From assembly GCA_903910495.1 (NCBI GenBank), contig CAIVZW010000758.1, forward strand, positions 1 through 15,201: DNA of 15,201 nucleotides, written 5' to 3'. This DNA is from an uncultured beta proteobacterium (GTDB taxonomy: Bacteria > Pseudomonadota > Gammaproteobacteria > Burkholderiales > Rhodocyclaceae). The notes beneath the pieces were generated by a model. The model was not told where the DNA came from, did not search any database, and saw nothing but the letters and a program-made list of their open reading frames with translations. Made by a program: the position numbers and the translations under genes. Of the stretch, positions 14,958-15,201 are shown piece after piece (the stretch's first letter is position 1; each line of letters starts with the position of its first letter).

Positions 14958-15201
14958 ATGCCAAGACCACCGCGCGGTGAAGAGGTTGTTGAACGAGCGC
15001 TTCGAGTCATTGCCTCCGCGACGACGATTGAGCAGCTGCGGCAAGCCCAGGCGGTGGTCTTTCCGCTCCGCTATAACCTGAGTCTCGAACAAGCGGCAGA
15101 AGCCATCGGACTATCCCGAGGCTGGGCGTGTCGTTTGCGTAACCAATTCATTGCCGGCAAAGTTGTCGGTGACAAAGGCAAGGCCGTACGTGGAGGACGA
15201 C
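14958..15201 (+). CDS. IS630-type transposase, N-terminal part, cut by window edge
   Basis: Eighty-one codons are visible from ATG at 14958-14960, preceded by GAGGTG at 5 bases; the frame is open at the window end. The N-terminus MPRPPRGEEVVERAL is followed by a helical segment (TIEQLRQAQAVVFPL) and a helix-turn-helix (NLSLEQAAEAIGLSRGWACRLRNQFI, about 40-65), then KVVGDKGKAVRGGR. This resembles the winged helix-turn-helix half of IS630-family transposases as I remember them. The DDE catalytic part would lie beyond the window, so I cannot tell whether the element is intact, split into two frames or decayed. No terminal inverted repeat was identified with certainty. Confidence 0.6.
   Translation, partial: MPRPPRGEEVVERALRVIASATTIEQLRQAQAVVFPLRYNLSLEQAAEAIGLSRGWACRLRNQFIAGKVVGDKGKAVRGGR

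Noticed and set aside
1..15201. Defence system, CRISPR array, toxin-antitoxin pair, tRNA or rRNA genes
   Set aside because: No regularly spaced repeats, tRNA-like folds or known defence motifs were seen; the only mobile-element signal is the transposase start at the right edge.

Overview
The window looks like chromosomal DNA of a betaproteobacterium, possibly a member of the Rhodocyclales. The main reason is a dense minus-strand housekeeping block with the order trpF-trpB-trpA-accD-(unknown)-folC-dedD-cvpA-purF-metZ. From memory this order is typical of Betaproteobacteria, and parts of it (accD-folC-dedD-cvpA-purF) are shared with gammaproteobacteria. Codons are GC-rich and start codons ATG and GTG are mixed. 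The taxonomic call is inference; no marker RNA gene is present.

Layout. Positions 1-1380 (minus) hold glpD, the respiratory glycerol-3-phosphate dehydrogenase, whose C-terminus runs off the left edge. Divergent from it, 1650-2438 (plus) encodes its repressor GlpR. The 269-base spacer carries two abutting GlpR-type operators just downstream of a candidate glpD promoter, so the pair forms a complete glycerol-3-phosphate response unit. A small membrane protein (2598-2882, plus) converges on metZ; the two stop codons sit within one hairpin.

Positions 2887-12680 are the minus-strand block. Read in its own direction it starts with trpF, trpB and trpA (last steps of tryptophan synthesis), then accD (acetyl-CoA carboxylase beta subunit), an unrecognised 193-residue gene, folC (folate polyglutamylation), a SPOR-domain membrane protein (dedD-like), cvpA, purF (first step of purine synthesis) and metZ (homocysteine synthesis). 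trpB/trpA, trpA/accD and dedD/cvpA each overlap by an ATGA junction, which suggests translational coupling. A 22-codon open frame with a good ribosome binding site lies between trpF and trpB.

The right end is different. Upstream of trpF is a roughly 400-base spacer with no convincing gene but a perfect 16-base palindrome. It is followed by a kef-type potassium/proton antiporter gene (13087-14820, minus) that looks AT-richer than the core block. Last comes the 5' part of an IS630-type transposase gene (14958 to the right edge, plus). This looks like a junction between a conserved core block and a variable, mobile-element-bearing region.

I found no tRNA, rRNA, CRISPR array, recognisable riboswitch or defence system. 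Most of the window is ordinary metabolism. The less explained items are the unknown gene inside the acc-fol block, the trpF-trpB leader-like frame, and the spacer beside the antiporter.
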